A DNA stretch of 64,000 nucleotides, taken from assembly GCA_020444515.1 (NCBI GenBank), contig JAHLKX010000004.1:186001-250000 (forward strand). Reading direction: 5' to 3'. A program made the position numbers and the translations under genes. Within the stretch, counting starts at the first letter, position 1, and each line of letters begins with the position of its first letter. The stretch comes from Bacteroidota bacterium. GTDB taxonomy: Bacteria; Bacteroidota; Bacteroidia; Bacteroidales; JAADJA01. The notes under the pieces were generated by a model. The model had not been told where the DNA came from. It saw nothing but the letters and a program-made list of their open reading frames with translations, and did not search any database. Shown piece by piece: positions 1-9,533 of the stretch.

Positions 1-508
1 TAATGACTTTACGCTGGTTACCATAATGACCGTCAATACCTCTCAATTGTAATGCGTGAATTACTGCGCAATAGCCTGCCATTTCATTATTCTTATAAAA
101 TGTATGTCGACCAATTTGACCACTTGGAGACCAAACAAACATATCCTCAAAAGCAATTAGTGTTAATTTTCGATCTATTGCAGTTTGTGTAATATCCCCC
201 TGCTGTGCGCAATGCGGATAACCCCAAATGAATCCTCCTTCACGTATTTCTTGTAAATCAGCTAATACGGGTTTCGCAATGATAACTGAACCCAATTCAG
301 CCAATAATTCATGACGAGTAGCAACTCCTCCAGTTTGAGAAACAAAAAAATCATCATCTAAACCAAAAGGTGCACCATATCCCTTTTCAAAAATTAATTG
401 TTTCCTGATATCACCTGATAAACGTGATAGGTGATCCGGATGAATTGGCACACGTTTTTCATCCTCTTTTCTTGAAGTTCCGATAACTCCTATGATTCGT
501 TTTTTCAT
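1..508 (-). CDS. Alanine dehydrogenase / N5-(carboxyethyl)ornithine synthase-like protein (partial, C-terminal part outside window)
   Basis: Reading from the ATG at 506-508 gives 169 uninterrupted codons running off the left edge. The N-terminus (MKKRIIGVIGTSRKEDEKR) and the later segments GYPHCAQQGDITQTAIDRKL and FYKNNEMAGYCAVIHALQL match the N-terminal catalytic domain of the alanine dehydrogenase/PNT superfamily, closest in feel to the branch annotated as N5-(carboxyethyl)ornithine synthase or alanine dehydrogenase. These enzymes reductively aminate pyruvate, or join pyruvate to an amino acid side chain, using NAD(P)H in the cytoplasm. The Rossmann domain, which would separate the two activities, is not in the window. 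A TATCTTTG box (rc of 664-671) lies upstream. Family assignment is fairly sure, substrate is not. Confidence 0.8.
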   Translation of the reverse strand, partial: MKKRIIGVIGTSRKEDEKRVPIHPDHLSRLSGDIRKQLIFEKGYGAPFGLDDDFFVSQTGGVATRHELLAELGSVIIAKPVLADLQEIREGGFIWGYPHCAQQGDITQTAIDRKLTLIAFEDMFVWSPSGQIGRHTFYKNNEMAGYCAVIHALQLRGIDGHYGNQRKVI

Positions 509-663
509 GAGTTCTCTTTCTTAATTTTGTTTAAAACAAATTAATGTCGGTCCGACTTTCCGTAATTCAATGAGAAATCAATTGCTGGAGTGAGGGATTA
601 TATTATTGAAACAGCAAAAGGGAGTAATGACTGATTGAAATCAAAAATGGCATAAACCTGCTA

Positions 664-671
664 CAAAGATA
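664..671 (-). promoter_or_regulatory. Candidate -7 box for the alanine-dehydrogenase-like gene
   Basis: The plus strand reads CAAAGATA, so the minus strand carries TATCTTTG, a full match to the Bacteroidota -7 element TAnnTTTG. It would give a leader of about 150 nt before the ATG at 508. No clear -33 TTTG is seen at the right distance, so this is only a candidate. The rest of 509-951 shows no convincing gene; an open frame at 714-1106 on the minus strand overlaps the start of the next real gene and has no protein-like features. Confidence 0.35.
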
Positions 672-951
672 TGCTATTCTTCTGAGAGATACCTGAATTA
701 TATTGATAATAAACTAATTAACAAAAAAATCAGCCTTTAAAAACGGATCATAAAGCATACGGGTTTTTGTGATTTTTTGACAGATTTTGTTATCTTTAGG
801 TTTTAGCGAGAGACAAGTGAATGCAGCAAAACACCTTACAATTTCATACCCGGAGACTGTTGCGGTCATCAAAACATGAAATTGTAAACATGCATGCTGG
901 CAGGCAGGAGCATCATGCAACACATATTGGCAAAGCAATAAAAAATTCTTT

Positions 952-1596
952 ATGAAAAAAAATATGATTTCTCGTTTCTCTATTTGTGGAATTATATTTT
1001 TCATCTCTGTATCCATACAGGGACAGTATACAAATTGGGAAAAGGATGTTGAGTATAACAACATTAAATTTGATAAAATACGATTCATTATTAAAGAAAA
1101 AGACACAACCTACATTGAAGGATATTTATCACAAAAAACCACCATTAACGGCTATCCTTGTTATAAAAATGTAGTATTTGAGAAGGATTGGAAACTACAA
1201 CAGTTTTTATTATCAGAAAATCATTTTATGTTCGGGGCACAATTTCCAAAAGACACTGAAGTGAGGTTTTATAAAGATAAAATTCATTGTTTTTTTGGCA
1301 GGAACACTATTATTCAGGGATATTGTTGTAAAGGAAATTATGGAAAATGGTATACCATGGGTATTTCAACAACCTTATATTTAAATGGGAAATTAAAATC
1401 CTTTTACCCATGTAAGAATATTGAAATAAATAATATATGGTGTAAAAGCAGTCCGTATGCAGGAATTAAACTATTTGAAAATGGAAACTTAAAAGAATGT
1501 AAATTAGCTAATGATCAAAAAATTAATGGAAAAGAATATAAAAAAAATACAAAATTGATTTTTGATGAAACAGGTGCGATTACTTCTGCTGAATGA
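952..1596 (+). CDS. Secreted protein of unknown function, 214 aa
   Basis: The product begins with a signal peptide (MKKNMISRFSICGIIFF..., likely cleaved near SIQG-QYTN). The mature part is rich in Lys, Asn, Tyr and aromatic beta-strand-like stretches. The C-terminal half has short units such as LYLNGKLKSF and LFENGNLKECKLA that resemble the loosely repeated NGxLxxc strands (MORN-variant-like) common in secreted Bacteroidota proteins. Several cysteines are spread through the mature protein, in keeping with an extracytoplasmic location. I do not recognise a named family. It stands alone, with long non-coding flanks, and is more AT-rich than the housekeeping genes further right, which fits a lineage-specific accessory gene. 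Confidence 0.65.
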   Translation: MKKNMISRFSICGIIFFISVSIQGQYTNWEKDVEYNNIKFDKIRFIIKEKDTTYIEGYLSQKTTINGYPCYKNVVFEKDWKLQQFLLSENHFMFGAQFPKDTEVRFYKDKIHCFFGRNTIIQGYCCKGNYGKWYTMGISTTLYLNGKLKSFYPCKNIEINNIWCKSSPYAGIKLFENGNLKECKLANDQKINGKEYKKNTKLIFDETGAITSAE

Positions 1597-2267
1597 TCAA
1601 TTTAATGGATTAATAGCGCTTATTCTAAATTATCTTATGAATAAACCTACACTAAATCATAATTAAAAAAGACAAGGGCAGCATGCAGGATTGTATAAAC
1701 GTAATGCGGGTTGAGTTGCTTAAATTGAGTTTTGAGGCGCAAATAACTTTCATGTTATTAGGAAAATAAATCATTCCGAATCCAGCACTATGTTGATCCT
1801 TGGCCTTTGCCAAAAGGCAACATAACAGCTCAAATACTGTGAAATGACATTAAAACTGGCCAATGTAATTCTGACAGTCTGCATTTCAAATTTCTTGGTT
1901 TCCTGCAAAGGACAAGGAATTAACGCTGTCGAACTATGAAAAATGAAATGAATAAGCAAGTATTTTGTTCATCGCCATTAACCACGATATTATTGGCACT
2001 ATCTGGCTTGTAACTGATAATGACGGAATTTAGAAAAACAAGAGTGAAAAATTTGAACCGTAAAATAAAAGCCACAGCAAACATTGATTTCATATAATAC
2101 AGGATGAAATGCTAAATGGAGATTGAATAACATAAACAAACAAATTGGTAAACAGAAAATGAAGTATCTTTAAGACCCGTATCTGACTTAGCCAGGGTCG
2201 ATATACATGACGACATAAAATTAAAGTAACAAATAAATCATAAATCAACACTAACCAAAATAGAGAA
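1597..2267. other. Non-coding stretch, nothing recognised
   Basis: Six-frame reading finds only short, interrupted frames (for example 1771-1959 and 2090-2329 on the minus strand) without family features or coding character. There is no tRNA-like fold and no clear promoter or terminator. It may hold decayed sequence, since gene remnants occur just downstream. Confidence 0.4.
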
Positions 2268-2816
2268 ATGAAACAGTTAAGAAAACCCATCTTGATAATA
2301 CTCTCAATTCTTTTTGTACTAACTTTCAAGAGTTTCAGTCAAAATACAGAACAAAAAGATACGACAGATAATAAATTAATTAATGCCGCAATGGAAATCA
2401 TGACTGCTGCCGGAACCTGTGCTTTGATCACCCTGGACGAAAAAGATCTTCCCATGGTCAGGGTAATGGATCCTTTCCTTCCCGAAAGTGATTTTACGGT
2501 TTGGTTTGGCACGAATTCTAAAAGCAGAAAAGTAAATCAAATTAAAAAGAATCCCAATGTAACTTTATATTATTTAGATAGTGACGCTTCAGGATACGTT
2601 GTGATTCATGGAATGGCTCAATTGGTGGATGATCAAAAGGAGAAAGATAAGCGATGGAAAGATGAATGGGAGGCTTTTTATCCAAATAAAACAGAAGATT
2701 ATCTTTTAATTAAAGTTTCGCCCGAATGGATGGAAGTATTAAGTTATACTCATGGTATTGTTGGTGATCCTGTAACCTGGGAAGTGCCTGTAGTATTTTT
2801 TGATTCAATTAAATAG
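2268..2816 (+). CDS. Exported pyridoxamine 5'-phosphate oxidase-fold protein (general stress protein 26-like)
   Basis: The 182-aa product has an N-terminal signal peptide (hydrophobic stretch IILSILFVLTF, cleavage near SFSQ). It is followed by a split-barrel flavin-binding domain: residues about 40-65 (CALITLDEKDLPMVRVMDP), about 75-105 (VWFGTNSKSRKVNQIKKNP and VTLYYLD) and a later strand GYVVIHGMAQLVDD are the typical order of strands in PNPOx/GSP26 proteins. Such proteins bind FMN, FAD or F420 and act as small oxidoreductases. An exported version is common in Bacteroidota but its substrate is unknown. The gene is monocistronic, with a degraded gene remnant after it. Confidence 0.8.
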   Translation: MKQLRKPILIILSILFVLTFKSFSQNTEQKDTTDNKLINAAMEIMTAAGTCALITLDEKDLPMVRVMDPFLPESDFTVWFGTNSKSRKVNQIKKNPNVTLYYLDSDASGYVVIHGMAQLVDDQKEKDKRWKDEWEAFYPNKTEDYLLIKVSPEWMEVLSYTHGIVGDPVTWEVPVVFFDSIK

Positions 2817-2928
2817 GGTATTTAATGGAATAAGAACGGTGTAAAAATCTTAAAAGAAAAAGTGCATAACAAACACTAATAGCCATACAAACAATTACGA
2901 ATATTGTATTGAATTACATCTTCCATCA

Positions 2929-3081
2929 ATGGAAAATAAAAGCTGTCGTTTATAACATTTGCTGACAGGTACAACAATTTCCATTAATGCTCAGCAGAAC
3001 AAAAATTCGAAACTCACCGGGCCCTATCTTGGACAGAAACCACCGGGAACTATTCCTCAAATTTTTACGCCAGGATTAGGA
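2929..3081 (+). pseudogene. Remnant of a secreted PD40/WD40-like beta-propeller gene (N-terminus only)
   Basis: Frame 3001-3081 encodes KNSKLTGPYLGQKPPG followed by TIPQIFTPGLG and a stop. The core GPYLGQKPPGxxPxxFxPG is the conserved start of the mature region of a large family of exported PD40 beta-propeller proteins in Bacteroidota. Upstream in the same frame is LLTGTTISINAQQN, which looks like the end of a signal peptide; an ATG at 2929 leads into it but is cut by a stop at 2953. Nothing of the propeller itself (about 300 residues) follows. So this is a doubly broken remnant: a disrupted signal peptide and loss of nearly the whole body. Confidence 0.6.
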
Positions 3082-3215
3082 TAAACTGATATGTATTGTC
3101 ATTACAGCCATGGATTTTATGCAGCAAGAAAAAATTGAAATAGAAAAAAGATAGTATCCAATAAAACATAATTGTTCATGGCTACTGAACACCTCCACGC
3201 CATTTATGACATCAG

Positions 3216-5621
3216 TTATTCATATTTGATCGCATCTACCGGATTGGTCAATGCTGCATTGATGGTTTGAATGATCACTGTGATCTGAGCCAACATAAGA
3301 ATAATAACCCCGGTTATAATGAACCAGTTGATGTTGATGGAAATCCTGTATGCAAAATGATCGAGCCATTGTTCAAGGAAATACCATGCGATGGGGACCG
3401 CGATGATAAATGCGATCAGGATAAGCCGGATAAAATCTTTCGAAAGCATATAAACCAGCGAGCCCACTGTAGCTCCAAGCAATTTTCTGATCCCAATGTT
3501 CTTGGAAAATTGTTCAGCGATGAATGACGAAAGACCAAATAAGCCCAACAGTGAAATAAACACCGAAATCAAGGCAAAAAAGCCGATGATCTTTTGCAGC
3601 TTGTTATCCGCATCGTAGTTCAGGTTTAACAGTTCACTTAGATAATCATACTTAAAAGGTTCTCCGGGATTGAGTCTCGTCCAAACTTTTTCGATACCGG
3701 CCAGTGTCTTTTCCATGTTATTAGGATTGATCCGCAGGGTGATAAGATCCGATGGCTTATCTTCCAGAAAAAAAACGATCGGACTGATCTCATCATAAAG
3801 GGAATTGAAATTAAAGTTTTTAACGACACCGATCACTTCGTGATTATAAGTTCTTTCTGTGGTTCGCCGTCGAATCTCTTTCCCAAGGGCATTTTCATTC
3901 CAACCAAGCATTTTCGCTGCTTCCCAATTGATTATTACCCCCTGCTCCTTATCGGTCCCATAGTTTTTGTTAAAGTTTCGACCATTGATGAGTTCCATCC
4001 CCATCAGGTCGATAAAATTATAATCAACAAATATGAGGTTCATGAGATGTTCTTCAAATTTTTCATCACCTTCCACCAGAAAAACATCAAGTAAGCCTCC
4101 TTCGCCGGGCAATGTATTGGAAGTGGCGATATTAAATATATTTGGATCTTTAAGGATCTCATTTTTAAAATCCGGCAACTTCTTTTTAAAAGTTGTATCA
4201 GTCGCTCTAATGATTATGACATTATCCTTATTGAATCCCAAATCCTGGTTTTTAACATAATTGAGTTGACGGGTTACGGCGATGGTACAGGCAATCATAA
4301 TGGTGGCCACGGTAAACTGGAATATGATCAGTAGTTTCCTCAGATGGCCGCTCTTCCTTCCCGGATTGATCATGCCCTTTAATACAACCACCGGTTTGAA
4401 AGCACTCAGATACAAAGCCGGATAACTTCCTGCAATCAGTCCAATTCCAGCTGTAATGATCAACAGGATTAAATAAATCACAGCATCTTTCGGCAGCTGA
4501 AATGAAATGTTTTTCCCGGTAAAATGATTAAATGCCGGCAAGAAGATTTCAATTATCACCACTGCAACAATAAAAGCGGCCATTGCAATGATAACCGACT
4601 CACCCAGGAATCCCCTACGCAAAATCCCTTTGTGTGCCCCCAACACCTTTTTAATACCAACTTCTTTTGCTCTGTGCGAAGATCTCGCCGTTGCCAGATT
4701 CATATAATTGATCCCGGCAATTAATAATATAAAAGTAGCAATGATAGAAAAAATCAGGATGGTATTGAAATCACCCCGCGGGAGATCCCAGTCCAATCCG
4801 GAATAAAGATGAATTTTGTCGAGCCGGGTCGTCATTAAATTAAATTTCCCGTTCAACCGTTTACTTACAGGTTCGATATACTTGTTGTGAAACGGTTGAA
4901 ACTTTTGATGGATTTCATCTATGGAGGAATTTTTATGGATCAAAATATAGCTGAACAGCCTGATGGCCCAGAAATGAACATTGTTCAGATCCCGGTACAT
5001 CCGATCACCTATGATCTGGCTGTATGTTTCAATCGAAACCAACCCGTGAAACCTCAAATGCACATTGGCAGGCAGATCCGCTATCACGCCGGTTACGCTG
5101 CAATTGATCTTATTGTTCAATTTAACAACTTCACCTAAAGGGTTTTTATCACCGAAATATTTTTCAGCAGTGGTTTTATCCAGTACAATGGAATTGGGTT
5201 TGGTCAATGCGTTTTCGGGTCCACCGTATATAAAAGGATGATCAAATACATCAAATACGGTAGAATCAGCAAAATACAGTTGGTCCTCAAAAAACAATTT
5301 ATCCTGATATTGTAGAAATCCGTTATCAACCGACCTGAACCTGGCAATTGCTTCAATTTCAGGAAACTCTTTCTTCATGGCTGGAGCAAGGGCAAAGGAG
5401 GATTTGGCGACTTTTTGATTGTTATCGGATATGGTGATATCGGATTCTAACCTGTATATCCGTTTGTAGTTTTTAAAGTTTTTGTCGTACGACAGTTCAT
5501 CTTTGATAAATAGAAAAATAAAAATAAAACAAGATAAACCGATGGCCAAACCCAATATGTTTATAGCGGTATATAAGCTATTGTGACTGAAATTTCTGAA
5601 TACTGTTTTTAAAAAATGCAT
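3216..5621 (-). CDS. FtsX-like ABC transporter permease with MacB periplasmic core domain
   Basis: I chose the internal ATG at 5621 (MHFLKTVFRNFSHNSL), which begins the family's usual short cytoplasmic segment, rather than the upstream in-frame ATG at 5681 that adds 20 untypical residues. The 801-aa protein has a first membrane segment (INILGLAIGLSCFIFIFLF), a periplasmic MacB_PCD domain to about residue 270, then an FtsX domain with three membrane helices (about 285-430), a second periplasmic domain, and a C-terminal FtsX domain ending PVDAIKYE, the typical tail. This double-length layout is common in Bacteroidota and is linked to export of, or mechanical response to, peptides and antimicrobials. 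No ATPase gene is adjacent, so its partner is encoded elsewhere. Confidence 0.88.
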   Translation of the reverse strand: MHFLKTVFRNFSHNSLYTAINILGLAIGLSCFIFIFLFIKDELSYDKNFKNYKRIYRLESDITISDNNQKVAKSSFALAPAMKKEFPEIEAIARFRSVDNGFLQYQDKLFFEDQLYFADSTVFDVFDHPFIYGGPENALTKPNSIVLDKTTAEKYFGDKNPLGEVVKLNNKINCSVTGVIADLPANVHLRFHGLVSIETYSQIIGDRMYRDLNNVHFWAIRLFSYILIHKNSSIDEIHQKFQPFHNKYIEPVSKRLNGKFNLMTTRLDKIHLYSGLDWDLPRGDFNTILIFSIIATFILLIAGINYMNLATARSSHRAKEVGIKKVLGAHKGILRRGFLGESVIIAMAAFIVAVVIIEIFLPAFNHFTGKNISFQLPKDAVIYLILLIITAGIGLIAGSYPALYLSAFKPVVVLKGMINPGRKSGHLRKLLIIFQFTVATIMIACTIAVTRQLNYVKNQDLGFNKDNVIIIRATDTTFKKKLPDFKNEILKDPNIFNIATSNTLPGEGGLLDVFLVEGDEKFEEHLMNLIFVDYNFIDLMGMELINGRNFNKNYGTDKEQGVIINWEAAKMLGWNENALGKEIRRRTTERTYNHEVIGVVKNFNFNSLYDEISPIVFFLEDKPSDLITLRINPNNMEKTLAGIEKVWTRLNPGEPFKYDYLSELLNLNYDADNKLQKIIGFFALISVFISLLGLFGLSSFIAEQFSKNIGIRKLLGATVGSLVYMLSKDFIRLILIAFIIAVPIAWYFLEQWLDHFAYRISININWFIITGVIILMLAQITVIIQTINAALTNPVDAIKYE

Positions 5622-5959
5622 CGAATCTTGATAACCTAAAAAACTATAATCACAAATTATTCCAAGGCTGAAAAATTTCACTGAATGGTAAGGAAACAGT
5701 GATATTTGACCACATGACCTGATATTTGAAAGACAGAAATTGTACAGTTGGGGACAGATTCTGTTCGTATATGAACATAGCTAACTAACGGGCAGAGACT
5801 TGTCCATTGATGAGCTCGTGATCATTGGTTTTTCTAATCGGTTATTGTAAAAAAATATCTGATATTGTGGATTATTTGCTTCGAATTTATTATTTTTAAC
5901 CTGGCGTGTATTACCGATCGGATCTATGAAAAACTAAAAAAACAGTTATAACAATAATA
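5622..5959. other. Non-coding stretch upstream of the permease and the VanZ-like remnant
   Basis: No open frame with coding character is seen. The region separates two divergently oriented units (permease to the left, membrane-protein remnant to the right). A possible original start of the remnant, ATG at 5926, is followed at once by an A-run and a stop in that frame. Confidence 0.4.
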
Positions 5960-6300
5960 ATGCTTGCAATGGCAAGCATCTTTATAATTGGAGCGGATTG
6001 GATGGGTGATATTGCAAATCGATTTTTTCACAACTATTTTGCTGATATTGCTATACCCTTTGGGTATTATTTACTCCTTGTCCTTTTGGAAGACAAATAC
6101 AAACCATTTAAAAAGTGGTATGATAAAGCAGGTTCAGTTTTTATCCTTTGCGTCATTTCTGAATCTCTGCAATACTTTGGCATTTATGCCCTTGCCATCG
6201 TTTTTGATCCCTGGGATTACATTATGTTGCTACTGGTGCACTTTTAGCTGCATTCTTTGACAGGATTCTCTTTACAAACATCTTTAGTTTTTGGCATTAA
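5960..6300 (+). pseudogene. VanZ-like small membrane protein, frameshifted
   Basis: Frame one, from ATG 5960, encodes MLAMASIFIIGADWMGDIA followed by a pattern FHNYFADIAIPFGYYLL, a soluble linker and FDPWDYIM, the pattern of small VanZ-type or DUF2809-like integral membrane proteins. It then hits a stop at 6245-6247. Switching by one base at about 6227 restores the expected continuation ATGALLAAFFDRILFTN and ends at TAA 6298-6300. A lost base (TAT GCT reduced to TTGCT) explains both frames. A second shift in the A-run at 5929-5938 may have removed the true start. It is either a real pseudogene or a sequencing error; the neighbouring remnant favours decay. Confidence 0.6.
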
Positions 6301-7025
6301 GAAATAATTTACATCAAGTAAAAAAAGCTCTGTTTCGGTATACCCATGCAACAATCTATCAAGCATTCGACAATAAAGACCATTATCAAAGTATTGAAGA
6401 AAAAGCTGCCCCTTCTCGAATTTTATTACTAAAAATCATTCGTTTGTTAATGGAAGAAACGAATGGCTGTATTCATGTTTCTGTATTTCCTGTAAAGAAA
6501 TGGAATTTTACACAATAAATCTGGAGACAAAAGGATATCAAATAATGCACTGGTTGCATTACGACTCATGATGGTTTAAATTATAACCAGAAGAAAAAAT
6601 TATTTAGGGAAAAGATTGGTAATATTCTTAAAGGAATGACCTTTTAGAGGTAAATTTGAAAAGTAAAACTACACTTTAGTTTTTATCATAAAATTGTCCG
6701 AATTGATTTGAACCGGTACAATTGCTTCTGTATTCTGCATAAATTCTTGTTAGAAATAAGGATTAAAGATTTGATAATGATTTTTACCGAAAGAGGGCAT
6801 ATGTCTGTATATTTATTAGCAGTCTGATGGATGACCATGAAATCGGCAAGGATGCTGAACACAATGGAAAGTCAAGTTTATAAAACTGACGTAACAGTGC
6901 AGAAATGGATATACATGCATGTAGCACAATCCGTTCCGAACAAAAAAAAAGTTGTTGCACTGCATGATAATATTAAAAGTGAACAGACCAGAAAGCACAG
7001 CAAGAATTAATTTCAAACCAAAACT
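6301..7025. other. Long non-coding stretch, possibly decayed genes
   Basis: An open frame at 6291-6518 (75 codons) is the only sizeable one on the plus strand; it overlaps the end of the VanZ-like remnant and shows no recognisable family. On the minus strand 6816-7016 is open but rich in Cys, His and Phe in a way unlike a real protein. I see no RNA gene, repeat or terminator. Confidence 0.35.
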
Positions 7026-7406
7026 ATGCGAACTAAAATTCTGTCCCTACTAATACTCATAAGCACTATTGCTTGCAACAGGCAACAGGAAAATCAATCA
7101 AACTCAAATGATCGTGTGTCTGAAGCTGAAATATCATTTGACAAAACAAAGTGGAGCACCAGGGAAGGCAGGGATTACCCCTACAGAGATCCGATGCTGA
7201 ACGATATCGTTTATAATGATACGATAAGGATGCTTACGCAAGAAGAAATTTTAGAGCTGCTTGGAGAGCCCGACCGGAGAGAGGATGGTTATCTGTATTA
7301 CATGGTTAAACAAAAGCGCCTGGGATATTGGCCGCTGCATACCAAAACACTTGTGTTAAAATTTTCAGAAGATAATACGATAGATTGGATAAAAATACAT
7401 GAATAG
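7026..7406 (+). CDS. Small lipoprotein with BamE/SmpA-like C-terminal region
   Basis: The 126-aa product starts with a lipoprotein signal (MRTKILSLLILISTIACNR; lipobox STIAC), so it should be lipidated at the Cys. A polar linker rich in Asn, Ser and Glu follows. The C-terminal half, RMLTQEEILELLGEPDRRE then YLYYMVKQKRLGYWPL and a final strand KTLVLKFSEDNTIDWIKIHE, follows the helix-then-strands outline of the BamE/SmpA/OmlA fold, where a short helix ending in LGEP is followed by beta strands. I make no claim that it works in outer-membrane assembly. It is a single gene; the next gene starts about 240 bp on. Confidence 0.65.
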   Translation: MRTKILSLLILISTIACNRQQENQSNSNDRVSEAEISFDKTKWSTREGRDYPYRDPMLNDIVYNDTIRMLTQEEILELLGEPDRREDGYLYYMVKQKRLGYWPLHTKTLVLKFSEDNTIDWIKIHE

Positions 7407-7645
7407 GATAAAAACATATTTATTCGGCAATCCACCCGAATATTCATTTAACGATGACGATTTCTAACCACGGATTTTCGATCAATTTTAAGAAAAGAAC
7501 CGGCATTAAAAAAAATTGTATTAACCTTGTAATCGCAATACAACTTTAAACTTATGGGATGATGGTCCTGAAAAAAGCAGTTTTGGTTTTATAAATCCAG
7601 GATCTCGGCAACAGCGGCGATAAGGTTGAATCATTGGATAAAAGT

Positions 7646-8785
7646 ATGAGGATAGGTTTTGATTCAAAACGGCTTTACAGCAATTTCACCGGTTTGGGTA
7701 ATTATAGCCGATCGCTGGTTAGAAATCTGCACCAATACCATCCTGAGCATGAATATGTATTATACACACCCAAACTGATCCACACACCTGAAACAGCATA
7801 TTTTACTGACAATCCTGCTTTCAAGACAATTGTAGCGAAAACGCCATTAAAAGCTTATTGGAGAAGTTTTTCTATCGTGGATCAGTTGAAGAAAGATGGG
7901 ATTGAATTGTATCATGGCCTGAGCAATGAAATTCCCGGAAATCTGATAAAAACCCATATCAAAAGTATTGTCACGATTCATGATCTGATATTTAAAGTAC
8001 TACCGGACACCTATCCTTTCATCGATCGCCAGATATATGATATCAAATTTCGTAAAAGCTGTTTAAATGCTGATCGAATTATTGCCATAAGCAACAGCAC
8101 CAGGTCCGATATCATTAAGTTTTATGGTGTTGATCCGGATAAAATTGAGGTCATTTACCAAAGTTGCCATCCATTGTTTTATCAAACACCAGCTATCACG
8201 GAAAATGCCCACTTACTTCAAAATTATGACATACCCACGGAGTTCTTATTGTTTGTTGGCAGCGTTGAAAAAAGGAAAAACTTAAAGTTGATTTTAGAAT
8301 CTTACCAGCATTTAAAACCTGAGTTCAGCATTCCTTTGATTGTGATTGGGAAAAGCAAAGGACAGGAAAAGGAAATTCAGAATATCATAGCCGCTCAAAA
8401 ACTTGAAAAAAAGGTATTTTGGATTTCAGATCTGAAAGACAATTACTCCTTACAAGCCCTTTATCAACGGGCCATGGCTCTGGTTTACCCCTCGTTTTAT
8501 GAAGGATTTGGCTTACCGGTTGCAGAGGCCTTATTGAGCAAAACACCGGTTATCACCTCCAATGTTTCGTCTTTACCGGAGGCAGGTGGCCCAAAGTCGT
8601 TTTATGTAAATCCCAATAGTTCAGAAGAACTCGCTGAGGCCATCACGCAAGTTCTCTCTGATTCAGCACTCAGAAAAACAATGATCGAACAGGGATATGC
8701 ATACGCAATGGATAACTTTACCCCGGATCATGTTACCAGTCGGATAATAGCGTGTTATGAAAATACAATACAAGAAAGGAAATAG
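7646..8785 (+). CDS. Glycosyltransferase family 4 (GT-B fold)
   Basis: A TTG at 7634 is in frame, but the ATG at 7646 begins the family's standard start MRIGFDSKRLYSNFTGLGNY, so I take that. The 379-aa protein has the N-terminal acceptor domain with the glycine-rich GLGNYSR loop and a TIHDLIFK strand. The C-terminal donor-binding domain has FVGSVEKRKNL, the EGFGLPVAEALLSKTPVI motif and SLPEAGG, which bind the nucleotide sugar. Such enzymes transfer hexoses to lipid or sugar acceptors at the cytoplasmic face during surface polysaccharide assembly. It is not part of a visible polysaccharide cluster, so the product cannot be named. Confidence 0.9.
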   Translation: MRIGFDSKRLYSNFTGLGNYSRSLVRNLHQYHPEHEYVLYTPKLIHTPETAYFTDNPAFKTIVAKTPLKAYWRSFSIVDQLKKDGIELYHGLSNEIPGNLIKTHIKSIVTIHDLIFKVLPDTYPFIDRQIYDIKFRKSCLNADRIIAISNSTRSDIIKFYGVDPDKIEVIYQSCHPLFYQTPAITENAHLLQNYDIPTEFLLFVGSVEKRKNLKLILESYQHLKPEFSIPLIVIGKSKGQEKEIQNIIAAQKLEKKVFWISDLKDNYSLQALYQRAMALVYPSFYEGFGLPVAEALLSKTPVITSNVSSLPEAGGPKSFYVNPNSSEELAEAITQVLSDSALRKTMIEQGYAYAMDNFTPDHVTSRIIACYENTIQERK

Positions 8786-8947
8786 AAAATACGCGTTAAA
8801 AACAGGATGACAGGGATACACAAACTGCCAAAAATATTATTGAAAATAAATCTCATCTTTGGAAATATTCACATCGTATCTGGAAATATTAAATCAGCCT
8901 TTAAACTTGGTGCAATAAAAGTCTATTCCGGGAATAATAAAATAATG

Positions 8948-9388
8948 TTAAATCATGTCAAAAATCCTCACCTGGAAAAACATTTTGGAAATGGCATTAA
9001 TCAGTGCAATACTCTCACCAATTATCCAGATTGGCAATAAAAACCTGAATTGCCAGATACGAACTCCTTCCCTGTAGGATTTCTTTTTGCTAAGTATCAA
9101 ATATATGAATAAGGCAATAAAGCCGACAAACCCAATCATTGAAAGTGTAACATGAACTTTAAACAATAAGCTATACCAGGGAACCGCTGCTGATTCAAAA
9201 TATTGAGAAGTCGGTGTTATTTTTAGTGAGGCAAGAATTGCCGTAAGAATATCAATGGCGATGGCCAAGCCAAGAAATAAAACGTAGGCGGATTTGTTTT
9301 TATAAAAACGATAACTCCCAATAATATAAAGAAACAATGCAAAAAATGCCAGAAATATGTTTATTAAGCAAGCCGGATTAAATTGCAT
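8948..9388 (-). CDS. Four-helix integral membrane protein of unknown function
   Basis: The 146-aa product has four hydrophobic segments: about 8-28 (LINIFLAFFALFLYIIGSY), 34-52, 74-101 (a helix with HVTLSMIGFVGFIALFIYLI) and 113-135 (LPIWIIGESIALINAIS). Short charged loops separate them, including KKKSYREG, which sets the likely cytoplasmic side. The arrangement recalls DUF420/YozB-like or cytochrome-like four-helix proteins. A His and a Glu lie inside predicted helices, but no haem or metal motif can be claimed. Three in-frame helices and the absence of stops over 440 bp support it as real. The opposite-strand frame at 8807-9040 overlaps its end and is rejected. Confidence 0.65.
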   Translation of the reverse strand: MQFNPACLINIFLAFFALFLYIIGSYRFYKNKSAYVLFLGLAIAIDILTAILASLKITPTSQYFESAAVPWYSLLFKVHVTLSMIGFVGFIALFIYLILSKKKSYREGVRIWQFRFLLPIWIIGESIALINAISKMFFQVRIFDMI

Positions 9389-9533
9389 AATAATTTCACA
9401 TTGGGGTTAGATAAGGGTTCGAAATATACGGAAATATGCAAGGAAAAGCAAGAAAAAATTTCATCTTTTGTATCCTGAAATGTTGGATGGGAACCCTGCC
9501 GAAAAGGCGTTTTAAAGGAAAAACGAGGCTGCA

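Noticed and set aside
714..1106. 130-codon minus-strand frame
   Set aside because: It overlaps the start and signal peptide of the gene at 952-1596 and is rich in Cys and Phe in a way unlike a real protein.
6291..6518. 75-codon plus-strand frame after the VanZ-like remnant
   Set aside because: No recognisable family, no clear start, and overlap with the remnant's end; may be decayed sequence.
8807..9040. 77-codon plus-strand frame after the glycosyltransferase
   Set aside because: It overlaps the convincing four-helix membrane protein on the other strand and has no coding features.
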